Part shown: positions 44,330-53,007 of the stretch, one piece after another
How the letters are laid out: the number at the start of each line of letters is the position of its first letter
How positions within the stretch are numbered: position 1 is the first letter of the stretch
Source of the DNA: Paenibacillus thalictri
GTDB lineage: Bacteria > Bacillota > Bacilli > Paenibacillales > NBRC-103111
Length of the DNA stretch: 64,000 nucleotides
Reading direction: 5' to 3'
NCBI RefSeq assembly: GCF_004307995.1
Contig: NZ_SIRE01000003.1
Span: 310,001-374,000, forward strand
The notes under the pieces: model-generated
Database searches by the model: none
What the model saw: only the letters and a program-made list of their open reading frames with translations
What the model was told of the DNA's origin: nothing
Program-made: the position numbers and the translations under genes

Positions 44330-46060
44330 TTGGACAAGAAGAAGGACAACAATGAATTGTTTCATTATATATACCACGACGGCAGCGAAGACCATAAACC
44401 ACAACACAAGACCCGAGATCCGCTTGAAGCGAATCTGAATGAAAAGAAAACAAGCTCGCACACTCATCGGCACGAAGAGATGCGGCCGCACCGTCACAGC
44501 GGTAACATGGTCGTATTCCTTGATGTATACGATCACGATCATGACCACGATCACAGCCATGACGATGACGACCATCATCACGATCACCATCACGAACAGC
44601 CGTTGGAGGAAAATGGCTTATGGGTCATGGACAACTTTGAGCTGATGAGCGTAGGGATCGACATCGGCTCTTCGGGATCGCAAGTTATTTTTTCCAGGCT
44701 GGGTTTAAAAAGAATGGGTGAAGACCTGTCAAGCCGTTATGTTGTTGTATCCCGGGAGCCGGTATACATGTCGCCGGTAGAGTTAACGCCTTATCGTGAC
44801 GAGGAATCCATCGACGAGAAGCTGCTGGCGCGTATTATCGACGACGCTTACCACAATGCCGGCCTGTCGCCGGAGCGGATCGATACGGGAGTTGTGCTGC
44901 TTACGGGCGAAGCGATTCGGCGGCATAATGCGCAGCCGATCGCGGATATTTTGGCGGAACGGGGAGGCGAGTTCGTGTGCGCCGCAGCCGGGCATAACAT
45001 GGAAGCGCTGCTGGCGGCTTACGGTTCCGGCGCTGTGTATGCTTCGTTCGAACGCAATCAGCGGATCCTGAACATCGATATCGGCGGAGGCACGACGAAA
45101 TTGGCCATCGTCGAGAACGGCAAGGTGCTGGAGACTGCGGCGCTGCATATCGGCGGCAGGCTGGCCGTCATTAACGATCAGTGGCAGCTGCAGCGTCTGG
45201 ATCCTGCCGGCAAAGACTTGGCGAGCCGCATCGGCTGCGACTGGAATTTGCGGGATCAAGTCGGCGAAGAGGAGTTGGTCAGGCTGACGGCCTGGATGGC
45301 TAATGCTGTAATTGAAGCGGTCTCAGGCGAAGCGCTTGCTCCGGAAATCGAATCGCTGATGCTGACACCGCATCTCCAGGAGCTGCGCGGTATCGATGGC
45401 GTCATGTTCTCCGGCGGTGTCGGAGAATACGTATACGACCGGGAAGAACGCGATTTTGGCGACCTGGGCAAACGTCTCGGCGCAGCGCTGCGCAGCCGGA
45501 TTGAAGGCGGGAGCTTTCCGTGGCCCGTGCTGCCGGCGGGCGAATGTATCCGGGCAACGGTCATCGGCGCCTCCCAGTATAGTTTGCAGGTTAGCGGCAA
45601 TACCAACTATATTTCCGATCAGAAGTTACTTCCCTACAAAAATTTACAGGTTATACACCCTGAAATTGAATTTGGTGAACAAGTTGATCCGGGGCAAGTC
45701 GCCCAAGCGATTTGCGAGCATCTGGAGCGGTTTGATGTGAAGGAAGGCGAAGCGAATATCGCGCTTGCTTTTCATTGGACCGGAGTACCGGCGTATGAAC
45801 GGATATTTGGCTTAGCTTCGGGCATATGTCAAGCCATGGTGAAGACAATCGCCAGCGGCAAGCCGCTTATCGTCGTTTTGGACGGAGATATCGCACGCAA
45901 CCTGGGCCGTATGCTGCAGATGGAGCTGCAGGTAGCGGGTCCGATTCTTTCGATCGACGGGATTATGCTACAAAATTTTGATTATATCGATATTGGCAGA
46001 ATGCTGTTTCCTTCGGAAACCGTTCCGGTTACGGTCAAATCGCTTGTATTTCAAATGTAA
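44330..46060 (+). CDS. EutA-like reactivase with His/Asp-rich N-terminal extension
   Basis: 576 residues from a TTG at 44330. Residues about 42-89 are rich in His and Asp (HSHDDDDHHHDHHHE), unlike E. coli EutA. From about 107 on the protein matches EutA: VGIDIGSSGSQVIFSRL, NIDIGGGTTK, MFSGGVGEY, RATVIGASQ, and the ending DYIDIGRMLFPSETVPVTVKSL. EutA is an ASKHA-fold ATPase that removes damaged cobalamin from ethanolamine ammonia-lyase. No eutBC or other B12 enzyme is in the window, so its client here is unknown; the His-rich part suggests Ni/Co/Zn binding. Confidence 0.88.
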   Translation: MDKKKDNNELFHYIYHDGSEDHKPQHKTRDPLEANLNEKKTSSHTHRHEEMRPHRHSGNMVVFLDVYDHDHDHDHSHDDDDHHHDHHHEQPLEENGLWVMDNFELMSVGIDIGSSGSQVIFSRLGLKRMGEDLSSRYVVVSREPVYMSPVELTPYRDEESIDEKLLARIIDDAYHNAGLSPERIDTGVVLLTGEAIRRHNAQPIADILAERGGEFVCAAAGHNMEALLAAYGSGAVYASFERNQRILNIDIGGGTTKLAIVENGKVLETAALHIGGRLAVINDQWQLQRLDPAGKDLASRIGCDWNLRDQVGEEELVRLTAWMANAVIEAVSGEALAPEIESLMLTPHLQELRGIDGVMFSGGVGEYVYDREERDFGDLGKRLGAALRSRIEGGSFPWPVLPAGECIRATVIGASQYSLQVSGNTNYISDQKLLPYKNLQVIHPEIEFGEQVDPGQVAQAICEHLERFDVKEGEANIALAFHWTGVPAYERIFGLASGICQAMVKTIASGKPLIVVLDGDIARNLGRMLQMELQVAGPILSIDGIMLQNFDYIDIGRMLFPSETVPVTVKSLVFQM

Positions 46061-46093
46061 CGTCACTCAAGACAACAACGGGAGGACCATTTA

Positions 46094-46777
46094 ATGAGCA
46101 GCGTTGCTTCGGACACATTAAAGCAAAATCTCGTTTTGGCCATTATGATGCTGGAACGAGCCGAAATTATCGATTTTAACGGTCATGTGAGCACTCGTGA
46201 TCTTGAAACGGGCCATATCTTCATTAATTCGGCCTCAAGCGCAAGGAACGCACTAACAGTACAGGATATCGTCGCTATCGATGAAACCGGCAAGCCGATG
46301 GATGGGGGCGCCGCGCCGCCGATGGAACTGCATATTCACACCGAAATTTATAAAAGAAGACCGGACGTTCATACCGTGATCCATGCGCATCCGCGCTGGT
46401 CGACTTATTTCAGCATGACCGGAGTTCAGATCAAACCGGTGTTTCCGCAAGCGGCCCTTCTTGGCCATATGCCTCTTCTCGACCGGATCGACTCGATTAA
46501 TACCGCGGAGCTTGGCTCCGAACTGGCCGAGACGTTGGGGCGAAACCGGGTGGCGCTGCTGAAATCCCATGGCAGCGTTATTGCAGCCGGAACGCTCGAG
46601 GAAACATTTGCGCTCTGCATCTATCTGGAGGAAAACGCCAGAAGACAATATATGGCCGCTTCGCTGGGCACTCCATACATATTAACCGGGCAGGAAGTGG
46701 AGTCTTGCGCCCGCAATTTGGGCAAACCCCATTTATACCGCAAAGTCTGGGATTACTATCAAGCCAAGCTGCGGTAG
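46094..46777 (+). CDS. Class II aldolase/adducin family protein
   Basis: 227 residues. The zinc site is visible in HIHTEIYKRRPDVHTVIHAHP (several His) and a later KSHGSVIAAG. Family members include fuculose-phosphate aldolase, ribulose-phosphate epimerase and 3,4-dihydroxyphthalate decarboxylase. With a phthalate-type oxygenase and a Pht5-like gene nearby, a decarboxylase is a reasonable guess, but sequence alone does not decide. It lies 33 nt after the eutA-like gene with GGGAGGA upstream. Confidence 0.82.
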   Translation: MSSVASDTLKQNLVLAIMMLERAEIIDFNGHVSTRDLETGHIFINSASSARNALTVQDIVAIDETGKPMDGGAAPPMELHIHTEIYKRRPDVHTVIHAHPRWSTYFSMTGVQIKPVFPQAALLGHMPLLDRIDSINTAELGSELAETLGRNRVALLKSHGSVIAAGTLEETFALCIYLEENARRQYMAASLGTPYILTGQEVESCARNLGKPHLYRKVWDYYQAKLR

Positions 46778-46910
46778 CCATCGCATCAGTAATTTGGCCG
46801 TTTCGTTCCGTCTATAGGAACATGGAGTATCCTGCGATCAATGGATGGAGTAATGTTAATGTATAGAACAACTACATTTACTTTGGTTGCGTGAGGGAGG
46901 AGAACACAAC

Positions 46911-47129
46911 ATGGCGGTTCAAAAAGAGCTTTTGGGCAAAAAGGTAGCTGTGCTTGGCTACAACGAGGACGGAGCGGAATATGCCAAATCACTGATGGAG
47001 CAAGGCGTTGAGGTTGTCATCGGGCTGCGCGAAGTCGATGCGATGTGGCCTCAGGCCGAGCGGGATGGATTTCGGGTCATGAACCTTTGGAACGCCGTAG
47101 GCGCTTCCGACATTATTCAAGTATGGTAA
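46911..47129 (+). CDS. 72-residue protein resembling the N-terminal part of ketol-acid reductoisomerase
   Basis: From the ATG at 46911 (GAGGGAGGAG upstream). LLGKKVAVLGYNEDGAEYAK, GVEVVIGLRE and ASDIIQVW follow the first strand-helix-strand units of the IlvC NADP-binding domain in order and length, then the protein stops. The Rossmann loop is GYNEDG instead of GYGSQG. Its own ribosome site, tight spacing to neighbours and lack of any downstream remnant argue for a real small gene, not debris. Its role is unknown. Confidence 0.7.
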   Translation: MAVQKELLGKKVAVLGYNEDGAEYAKSLMEQGVEVVIGLREVDAMWPQAERDGFRVMNLWNAVGASDIIQVW

Positions 47130-47147
47130 GACGGGAGGGGTTGCCGC

Positions 47148-48413
47148 TTGAATGAAGCGGTTGAAACATCGCAAAAATCGATGAAGGAAATGTGGCTTAT
47201 TACGATTGGCCACGGATTAACTCACTGGTATCCGGCGACTTTTTATCTGCTGCTTCCGATCATTGGCAAGGAATTGGGACTGAACTACACAGAAATTGGC
47301 ATGGTGATTTCGTTTCAATATATTGCCAGTACGATTTCCAATGTACCGGGTGGCATGCTTGTTGATATGGTGGGCAGAAAAGGGCTGCTGATGGCGTTAT
47401 CGTTGTTTTGGGTCGGTTTTCCGTACTTGTTCATGAATTTCTCCAACACCTACTGGATGCTGCTCTTGTGCACATCGCTTGTCGGGATAGGAAACAATTT
47501 ATGGCATCCCACCGCAATTCCTACATTGGCGCAGCGTTATCCGGAACGTAAGGGTTTCGTGCTTTCGATACACGGTATGGGCGCCAACGTCGGCGACGCT
47601 TTGGCACCACTTGCGGCAGGTTCTTTGCTGGCGCTGCTTACTTGGAGACAGGTCGTTGTCATTAATATTATTCCCGGCATCTTGATGGCGCTGATTATTC
47701 TTATCCTGCTGCGCAATTTGCAGATGGGTCCCAAGAAGAAAAAGGACAAGGATCCGGCAGAAGCTGCAAGCAAACAAAAAGAAGATGGACAAAATTTGAA
47801 GGAATATACCAGCGGACTGAAGCAGCTGTTTAAAAATCGCAGTCTCGTGTTTATTTCAACCAGCTCAGCTTTCCGCTCGATGACGCAAAACGCCTTGCTT
47901 ACATTTTTGCCGTTATATTTGGCTCATGAGCTTGGTTTCTCTCCATTGTGGGTCGGTGCCGGTATGTTTTTACTGCAGATGGGCGGATTTATCGCAGCCC
48001 CGATCTCCGGTCACTTATCCGATAAATGGGGACGTAAAAAGATTTTGTCGGCCAGTATGGCAATGACCGCAATCATCCTGGTCCTGCTTGCGATTATGGG
48101 TAAATCTCCGCTGTTTATTGTATTTATCGCTGTACTTGGTTTCTTTTTATACGCGGTTCGGCCTGTAATGCAGGCATGGTTGATGGAAACTTCTCCGAAG
48201 AAGATGGCGGGAACAAGCGTAGGTATTTTGTTCGGCATGCAGTCGCTTGGTCAAGCGATTTCTCCCATGATTGGAGGAATGATTTCCGATAAGTTCGGAT
48301 TGTTTTCCGCCTTTTATTTTGTAGCCGGTACGATTGTGATTGCGAATTTGCTCATTTTATTGGCTCCTCAACAAGAAAAGCCGGCCGGCAAAAACCCGTC
48401 GGTATCCGCTTAA
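47148..48413 (+). CDS. MFS transporter
   Basis: 421 residues from a TTG at 47148 with GGGAGGGG 8 nt upstream. Twelve membrane segments in two halves with a central charged loop (GPKKKKDKDPAEAASKQKE). Loop motif VDMVGRKG between helices 2 and 3 and SDKWGRKK in the second half are MFS signatures. Starts 18 nt after the previous stop, inside the same apparent operon; it probably moves a substrate or product of the pathway. Confidence 0.88.
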   Translation: MNEAVETSQKSMKEMWLITIGHGLTHWYPATFYLLLPIIGKELGLNYTEIGMVISFQYIASTISNVPGGMLVDMVGRKGLLMALSLFWVGFPYLFMNFSNTYWMLLLCTSLVGIGNNLWHPTAIPTLAQRYPERKGFVLSIHGMGANVGDALAPLAAGSLLALLTWRQVVVINIIPGILMALIILILLRNLQMGPKKKKDKDPAEAASKQKEDGQNLKEYTSGLKQLFKNRSLVFISTSSAFRSMTQNALLTFLPLYLAHELGFSPLWVGAGMFLLQMGGFIAAPISGHLSDKWGRKKILSASMAMTAIILVLLAIMGKSPLFIVFIAVLGFFLYAVRPVMQAWLMETSPKKMAGTSVGILFGMQSLGQAISPMIGGMISDKFGLFSAFYFVAGTIVIANLLILLAPQQEKPAGKNPSVSA

Positions 48414-48450
48414 GCTGAAGCGAGACGAACGCCAGAAAGGAGATGTAGTT

Positions 48451-49212
48451 ATGGAAGCGCAAACAAAAGAGGCTTCAAACCACTTGCATGAGCATCACGA
48501 CGGAAACCTCGGCGATGGTCATCAGCACAATCACCACGATCATGGACATGCGCACGGCCAGCACGCACACGAGCATCACGATCATGGCCACCACGCGCAT
48601 GATCACCATGAACACGAACATGACCACGGCCATCATGCGAATGATCACCACGATCATGGGCATGACCACGATCATCACGCGCACGAGCATCATGATCATG
48701 GACATGACCACGGCCATCACGCGCACGATCATCATGATCATGGGCATGACCATCACGCGTATGAGCATCATGACCACGGACATGACCACGGCCATCACGA
48801 TCATGATCATAACGACCATCACCATGATCACGATCATGATGATGATTACAGCACCGAGCTGGACATCTACGCGGGGCCGTTTTTGGAGCGTTTTGAAACG
48901 GAACGGTTTGACGGCATGATTCTGGATGTTAGGGAACCTTGGGAAGTGGAGCAGATTTCGATCCATGGCAGCCTGCATATTCCGCTGCAAAAGCTGCAGA
49001 TCAACGTCAGCAAGCTGGATCCCGATCAAGTCTATTACGTGCTTTGCACCTCTGGAATCCGCTCGAGTTACGCAGCCGCTTATTTATATGCCATCGGTTT
49101 CGAAAACGTTTACAACATCCAAGGCGGCTTAAACGGCATATTCGAGCATGTCAGCACCCGTCCCGACCAACCCGGGTGGCTGGCGATACCCGGCGCTGCC
49201 TTGACGGAGTAA
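48451..49212 (+). CDS. His-rich rhodanese-domain protein
   Basis: 253 residues from the ATG at 48451 with AAAGGAG upstream. Residues 11-130 are almost only His, Asp, Gly, Ala and Glu, in HDHGHDHGHHAH-type repeats. A rhodanese domain follows (about 138-245) with LDVREPWEVE and the active loop CTSGIRS (Cys199), so sulfur transfer is possible. The His tract can hold many Ni2+, Co2+ or Zn2+ ions, as in HypB or UreE tails. Together with the Ni/Co permease and the His-rich EutA-like protein, a metal storage or delivery role is likely. Confidence 0.88.
   Translation: MEAQTKEASNHLHEHHDGNLGDGHQHNHHDHGHAHGQHAHEHHDHGHHAHDHHEHEHDHGHHANDHHDHGHDHDHHAHEHHDHGHDHGHHAHDHHDHGHDHHAYEHHDHGHDHGHHDHDHNDHHHDHDHDDDYSTELDIYAGPFLERFETERFDGMILDVREPWEVEQISIHGSLHIPLQKLQINVSKLDPDQVYYVLCTSGIRSSYAAAYLYAIGFENVYNIQGGLNGIFEHVSTRPDQPGWLAIPGAALTE
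48510..48850 (+). repeat. Low-complexity CAT/CAC/GAC-rich tract
   Basis: Codes for the His-rich part of the rhodanese protein and is built of imperfect copies of CATGACCACGGCCATCACG-like units, a likely site of length change. Confidence 0.85.
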
Positions 49213-49246
49213 TCCGGATCATTGGTTAGCAAATGCTTACGAAGTA

Positions 49247-49345
49247 AGTTTTGCTACGCAAAACTCAAGCGAATGCTTACGAAGCAAGTTTTGCTTCGTA
49301 AAACTCAAGCAAATGCTTACGATGCTAGCTTTCCTACGGAAAGCT
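49247..49345. repeat. Array of three hairpins, 40-bp period, with compensatory stem changes
   Basis: Hairpins at 49247-49265 (AGTTTTGC/GCAAAACT), 49287-49305 (AGTTTTGC/GTAAAACT, one G-U pair) and 49327-49345 (AGCTTTCC/GGAAAGCT). Spacers read CAAGC(G/A)AATGCTTACGA. The last hairpin ends 3 nt before AGGAGG of the next gene. Related to 42647-42882. Confidence 0.9.
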
Positions 49346-49360
49346 CTGAGGAGGATTATC

Positions 49361-50353
49361 ATGAAGAAACTGCAGCTTAGCCTGGCCTGCTGGGACTACG
49401 ACCGCGTTCAAGCATTAATCGACGGCTCGGTTCGGCCCAACGGCATCGAACTTAACTTTCTGAAAATGCCGGTAGAGGAAACTTTTTTCCGGATGATGCG
49501 CCATCAGGAGTTTGACGTATCGGAATTGTCCGCATCGTCGTATCTGATCGCCCGCGATCGCGGATTCCCTAATTTTACGGCAATCCCCGTATTTCCGTCC
49601 AGATTTTTCCGTCATTCCGGAATTTATGTGAACGTCAATTCGGGAATCGACAAACCTGAGGATTTAAAAGGCAAGCGGATCGGGCTTCCGGAATACCAGT
49701 TGACCGCCTGCGTATGGATTCGCGGATTTTTGCAAAACGAATATGGCGTTCATCCGTCCGAGGTGGAATGGTTTTTTGGCGGACAGGAAACGCCGGGCCG
49801 CATTGAGAAAATTAAACTGGAGTTGCCTTCCGATATCCGCTTGACGCCGATTGGGCCGGATCAGACGATTAACCAGATGCTCGAGGACGGCGAACTGGAC
49901 GCTTTTATCGGACCGCGCGCCCCATCCTGCTTCCTGAACGGTTCTTCGCGTGTCAAACGGCTGTTTGCCAATTATGTCGAGGTAGAAAAGGCGTATTTCC
50001 AGAAAACGGGGATATTCCCGATCATGCATGTGGTGGCTATTCGCAATGAAATTTTGGAGCAGCACCCATGGGTTGCGCAGAACCTGTACCACGCTTTTGT
50101 GGAAGCCAAAAACAAAGTGTATGAAGGCTTTAATCAGACAGCCGCTTTAAAAGTGACGCTGCCGTGGCTGGTGTCGGAAATCGAGCAGACCAAAAAGCTG
50201 ATGGGCGAGGATTTCTGGCCGTACGGTTTGAAAGAAAACCGCGCGACGCTGGAAGCGCTGACCAACTACTCGTATGAACAAGGTTTGATTAAAAGCAAGC
50301 TGTCGGTGGAGGACTTGTTTGTTAAGTCGACTCTCGAGCAATACACCATATAA
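49361..50353 (+). CDS. 4,5-dihydroxyphthalate decarboxylase-like (Pht5) protein
   Basis: 330 residues from the ATG at 49361. LQLSLACWDYDRVQALIDG at the start, PVEETFFRMMRHQEFDVSELS, and IPVFPSRFFRHSGIYVN match the pattern I know from Pht5, which decarboxylates 4,5-dihydroxyphthalate to protocatechuate. The family has a periplasmic-binding-protein fold and is often annotated as an ABC binding protein. There is no signal peptide, which favours an enzyme. A phthalate-type Rieske oxygenase is in the same gene series. A three-hairpin array precedes it. Confidence 0.78.
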   Translation: MKKLQLSLACWDYDRVQALIDGSVRPNGIELNFLKMPVEETFFRMMRHQEFDVSELSASSYLIARDRGFPNFTAIPVFPSRFFRHSGIYVNVNSGIDKPEDLKGKRIGLPEYQLTACVWIRGFLQNEYGVHPSEVEWFFGGQETPGRIEKIKLELPSDIRLTPIGPDQTINQMLEDGELDAFIGPRAPSCFLNGSSRVKRLFANYVEVEKAYFQKTGIFPIMHVVAIRNEILEQHPWVAQNLYHAFVEAKNKVYEGFNQTAALKVTLPWLVSEIEQTKKLMGEDFWPYGLKENRATLEALTNYSYEQGLIKSKLSVEDLFVKSTLEQYTI

Positions 50354-50438
50354 CGACGGGTGCTGTACCGGAGCATTCCGGACAGGAATGGAAAGATGCG
50401 CCGAAGGAACATGAGCATGCAGGAATGAGGTGGATGTT

Positions 50439-51542
50439 TTGAACAAAAAGACAATTGCGGCAGTCGCAACAGCTGTAAAAACGACGGAACTGCGGCAATT
50501 TGACCTGCCGGTTATTACCGACGATTCGGGATTGCTGCGGATCGAGACGGTTGGCGTGTGCGGCACGGATGTGTCCTATTATAAAAAATCGCAATCTCCC
50601 CGTATTCTGGGGCATCATATCGTCGGTTTTATTGAGAAAATCGGGGAAACGGCTGCTGCGCGTTGGGGTGTGCAAGAAGGCGATCGCGTGGCCCTTGAAG
50701 AATATATTCCGTGCGGCCAATGCTCGTTCTGCCGTACCGGCATGTATCGCTCCTGCAAGACAACCGATCCGCGCGCCGGAGGCATTCGTTACGGCGCTAC
50801 GCCAATCGAGATCAATCCTTCTCTATGGGGGGGATTCAGCGAATACATGTATCTTCATCCGAATTCGGTGCTGCACCCGATGCCAAGGCATGTGCCTGCT
50901 GCGGAAGCCGCGCTTACGCTGCCGCTGGCCAACGGCTTTGAATGGATGTCGCTGCAAGGAGGTGCGGCTCCCGGCAAAACGGTTGTGATCCAGGGACCCG
51001 GCCAGCAGGGCTTGGCTTGTACGCTGGCCGCGAAAGCGGCGGGAGCTTCCTGTGTCATTGTCACCGGCAGAACGACAAGCATGAAGCGGCTTGAATTGTC
51101 CAAGCGTCTTGGTGCCGATCATATTGTCAATATTCAGACGGAAGATCTGGAAAGCAGAGTACGGGAAATCACCGGCGGCAAAATGGCCGATATCGTCATC
51201 GATGTGACTTCGGGCGGCACGGAGCCTGTGCAGTCTTCCATCGCAGTGGCCGGACGCGGAGCGACCGTGATGTTCGGGGCGTATAAATATATGAAAATGC
51301 CCGAATTCGACATCGATATGATCGTCACCAAGACACTGCAGCTGAAAGGAGTCCGGGGACACAGCTACCAGTCGGTCAAAATGGCTGTCGAATGCATCGC
51401 ATCGGGCATGTTCCCGCTTGGCATCATGAACTCGCACGACTATGCGTTGGAAGAAACGGATATGGCTTTAAAGACGGCGGGAGGGGAAGGCGAGCCTAGT
51501 CCGCTGCTCGTCACCGTATCGCCAGGAAAAGCAGCCAGATGA
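50439..51542 (+). CDS. Zinc-dependent alcohol dehydrogenase family protein
   Basis: 367 residues from TTG at 50439 (GAGGTGG upstream); GTG at 50430 is possible. The catalytic-zinc motif is VGVCGTDV with GHH in place of GHE, and the structural zinc is bound by four Cys in CGQCSFCRTGMYRSC. The NAD(P) loop is VVIQGPGQQGLA. It oxidises an alcohol or a diol intermediate; cis-diol dehydrogenation after the Rieske oxygenase is one possibility, although those enzymes are usually of other families. Confidence 0.85.
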   Translation: MNKKTIAAVATAVKTTELRQFDLPVITDDSGLLRIETVGVCGTDVSYYKKSQSPRILGHHIVGFIEKIGETAAARWGVQEGDRVALEEYIPCGQCSFCRTGMYRSCKTTDPRAGGIRYGATPIEINPSLWGGFSEYMYLHPNSVLHPMPRHVPAAEAALTLPLANGFEWMSLQGGAAPGKTVVIQGPGQQGLACTLAAKAAGASCVIVTGRTTSMKRLELSKRLGADHIVNIQTEDLESRVREITGGKMADIVIDVTSGGTEPVQSSIAVAGRGATVMFGAYKYMKMPEFDIDMIVTKTLQLKGVRGHSYQSVKMAVECIASGMFPLGIMNSHDYALEETDMALKTAGGEGEPSPLLVTVSPGKAAR

Positions 51543-51582
51543 TTGTGCAGCCTTGTTAATTAAAAAGGGGGGGCAATAACGG

Positions 51583-52698
51583 ATGACTTATCCAAATCTG
51601 ACAAAACGACTGGTTTCCGTGGCGCTAGTTTCCGCGCTCACACTGGCTGCCGCAGGCTGCGGTGGCAAATCGGGCGCGCCGGCGGCCGGCGCGGACAAAG
51701 GGAACGCTGCGGGAGCGAGCGTTGAACTAAAGACGATACAAGATGTCGCCCAATATGAAGGGGCGGACCGGACAGACCGGATCGTAGCCGCAGCCAAAAA
51801 AGAAGGCTCGCTGAATCTGTACACTTCGATCGCGCAGACCGATACGGACGTCATCGTAAGTGATTTTGAGAAGAAATACGGCATTAAAGTGACCGTTTGG
51901 CGCGCATCCACCGACGAGGTGCTGCAGCGCAGCGTGCAGGAGGCCAAGGCGGGGAAAAACAATTTCGACGTTGTGCACATTTCCAGTCCGCAGATGGAAG
52001 CTCTGCACCGCGAGAAACTGCTGCAGCCTGTAAAATCGCCGTACACAAACGATTTGATCGATGGATCGACTCCGGCCCATAAGGAGTGGACCTCAACGCT
52101 GCTCAGTGTTTTTGTGCAAGCCTATAACACCAACAAGGTGAAAAAAGAAGAACTTCCGAAAACGTACGAAGAGCTGCTGAACCCGAAATGGAAAGGCATG
52201 CTGGGCATCGAAGCTTCCGACCAGGATTGGTTTGGGATGAACGTCAAGCGGATGGGTGGCGACAAGGGGCTGCAGTATTTTAAAGACTTGGCGTCCACAA
52301 CCAACCTATCCGTCAGAAAAGGCCATTCGCTGCTTAACAATCTGGTTGTTTCCGGTGAAGTTCCGATGGGGCTGACCGTTTACAATTACATGCCGGAACA
52401 GGCTAAGCAGAAGGGGGCACCAATCGATTGGTTCGTTATCGAACCGGCGCTGGCCAGAGCAAACGGTATCGGCGTTTCCGTCAAAGCAGCGCATCCGAAT
52501 GCGGCGATGCTGTTTTACGATTACATGATTTCCGATGCGCAGAAACTGCTGCTTGACTTGAATTATGTGCCGACCAGCAAAAAAATCGACTCGCCGTTGA
52601 AAAATATAAAGATCGACATCATGGACGCCGCAACGAGCCTTGACGAAATGGACAATTGGACCAAACAATTCGACAGCGCGATCGTCAAGCGCAAATAA
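51583..52698 (+). CDS. Fe3+-type ABC substrate-binding lipoprotein (paralog)
   Basis: 371 residues with lipobox AAAGC near residue 24. It aligns along its whole length with the protein at 40047-41189 (VAQYEGADRTDRIVAAAKKEG, TNKVKKEELPKTYEELLNPKWKG, LSVRKGHSLLNNLV). It has no permease of its own, so it probably shares the one at 36978. Confidence 0.9.
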   Translation: MTYPNLTKRLVSVALVSALTLAAAGCGGKSGAPAAGADKGNAAGASVELKTIQDVAQYEGADRTDRIVAAAKKEGSLNLYTSIAQTDTDVIVSDFEKKYGIKVTVWRASTDEVLQRSVQEAKAGKNNFDVVHISSPQMEALHREKLLQPVKSPYTNDLIDGSTPAHKEWTSTLLSVFVQAYNTNKVKKEELPKTYEELLNPKWKGMLGIEASDQDWFGMNVKRMGGDKGLQYFKDLASTTNLSVRKGHSLLNNLVVSGEVPMGLTVYNYMPEQAKQKGAPIDWFVIEPALARANGIGVSVKAAHPNAAMLFYDYMISDAQKLLLDLNYVPTSKKIDSPLKNIKIDIMDAATSLDEMDNWTKQFDSAIVKRK

Positions 52699-52713
52699 CA
52701 CCGCTGATTTAAC

Positions 52714-52748
52714 AAGCCGACCCGCTACAGGGCCGGCTTGAGCTTTTT
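52714..52748 (+). terminator. Terminator at the end of the catabolic gene series
   Basis: AAGCCGACCC (52714-52723) pairs with GGGCCGGCTT (52730-52739), then GAGCTTTTTG. Confidence 0.8.
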
Positions 52749-53007
52749 GACAGTAGAAGAAGTAGAAGCGATGAGCACTAAACATGTGGGTACATGAGGT
52801 TACAGCTGTGGCTGTAGGGGCTGAGGCGAGCAGTGAGCACTACGGCAGATAAGCCGGAAATTGAATACATAGAATAGATAGAATAGATAGCAGAATAAAG
52901 CGGGATGTTTCCCGCTGCAAGAAGTGTGTAAAGAGGTTCGATTGCGGGTTCAACAATTTAGAGTACCGGAGGCATCCGGTAACGGGAGTAACGGGAAGTC
53001 AAGCTTT
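52749..53007. other. Gap without recognisable gene
   Basis: About 260 nt with AATAGATAGAATAGATAG-type short repeats near 52865-52895 and no ORF with a ribosome site. Confidence 0.4.

Noticed and set aside
44330..46060. A complete ethanolamine utilisation locus
   Set aside because: Only the eutA-like gene is present; no eutBC, shell protein or cobalamin adenosyltransferase gene was found.
48475..49029. Minus-strand frame of Val/Met/Ile-rich sequence opposite the His-rich rhodanese
   Set aside because: It is the mirror of CAT/CAC-rich codons; hydrophobicity comes from the repeat and no start signal exists.
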